This document shows, in pieces, positions 54,251 through 54,297 of a stretch of DNA of 54,297 bases (the stretch's first letter is position 1; each line of letters begins with the position of its first letter). Below the pieces are notes generated by a model that did not search any database, was not told where the DNA came from, and saw only the letters and a list, made by a program, of their open reading frames with translations. The position numbers and the translations under genes are program-made. The stretch covers positions 1 to 54,297 of the forward strand of contig MSJH02000120.1 in the NCBI GenBank assembly GCA_001931875.2, in the 5' to 3' direction. This DNA is from Byssochlamys sp. IMV 00236 (lineage: Eukaryota; Ascomycota; Eurotiomycetes; Eurotiales; Thermoascaceae).

Positions 54251-54297
54251 ATACATATACTTCTTCATTACTATACGATACAAGTTAACCTTTACTA

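Overview
The window looks like nuclear DNA of an early-diverging fungus, most probably Mucoromycota (Mucorales type). It is AT-rich, and its genes have many short GT-AG introns, mostly 50-60 nt and some with TACTAAC-like branch sites. Leaders are T/C-rich, and the gene set is fungal (velvet factor, Gid5/ARMC8, Cox17, Vma3, FRAY-type STE20 kinase). Coding exons were joined by eye from GT-AG borders, frame and family resemblance. No transcript or database evidence was available.

Layout. 1-3.5 kb: an F-box gene split by a frameshift and a small two-exon orphan. 3.9-9.5 kb: NUDCD1 homologue, mitochondrial class III CoA-transferase (SUGCT-like) and a kelch-BTB protein with polyglutamine. 9.5-12 kb: no gene seen. 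12-14 kb: five-exon cationic amino-acid permease. 14.1-15.7 kb: decayed PD-(D/E)XK-like gene and a dead Tc1/mariner copy. 16-19.3 kb: COX17, a four-exon orphan and a HAD/SAK RNA-repair-like protein. 20.1-22.9 kb: FRAY/OSR1-like kinase with five RFx[VIL] motifs in its tail. 24.4-25.5 kb: RPS4, whose second intron holds a probable C/D snoRNA. 25.9-28.9 kb: nine-exon WD40 protein and a velvet factor. 29-32.7 kb: decayed genes and a diverged duplicate pair. 32.8-41.3 kb: RPL10, a large coiled-coil/proline-rich protein, RPS10 and Gid5/ARMC8. 41.5-43.1 kb: monocarboxylate-type MFS transporter. 43.1-46 kb: gene-poor, with a triple ACGCGT cluster and a decayed lineage-specific gene. 46.1-48.7 kb: UBE2T-like E2 with a long SIM-bearing tail and a peroxisomal-type enoyl-CoA isomerase. 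51.4-54.1 kb: catalytically dead pepsin-fold protein and seven-exon V-ATPase subunit c.

Most genes are unlinked housekeeping functions (translation, acyl-CoA metabolism, proton pumping, protein turnover), as expected for a eukaryotic chromosome arm. No operon-like gene system was found. The most notable signals are the intronic snoRNA, the kinase motif array, the pseudo-protease with a frame-neutral 9-nt microexon, and the G1/S-type sites next to the UBE2T-like gene.
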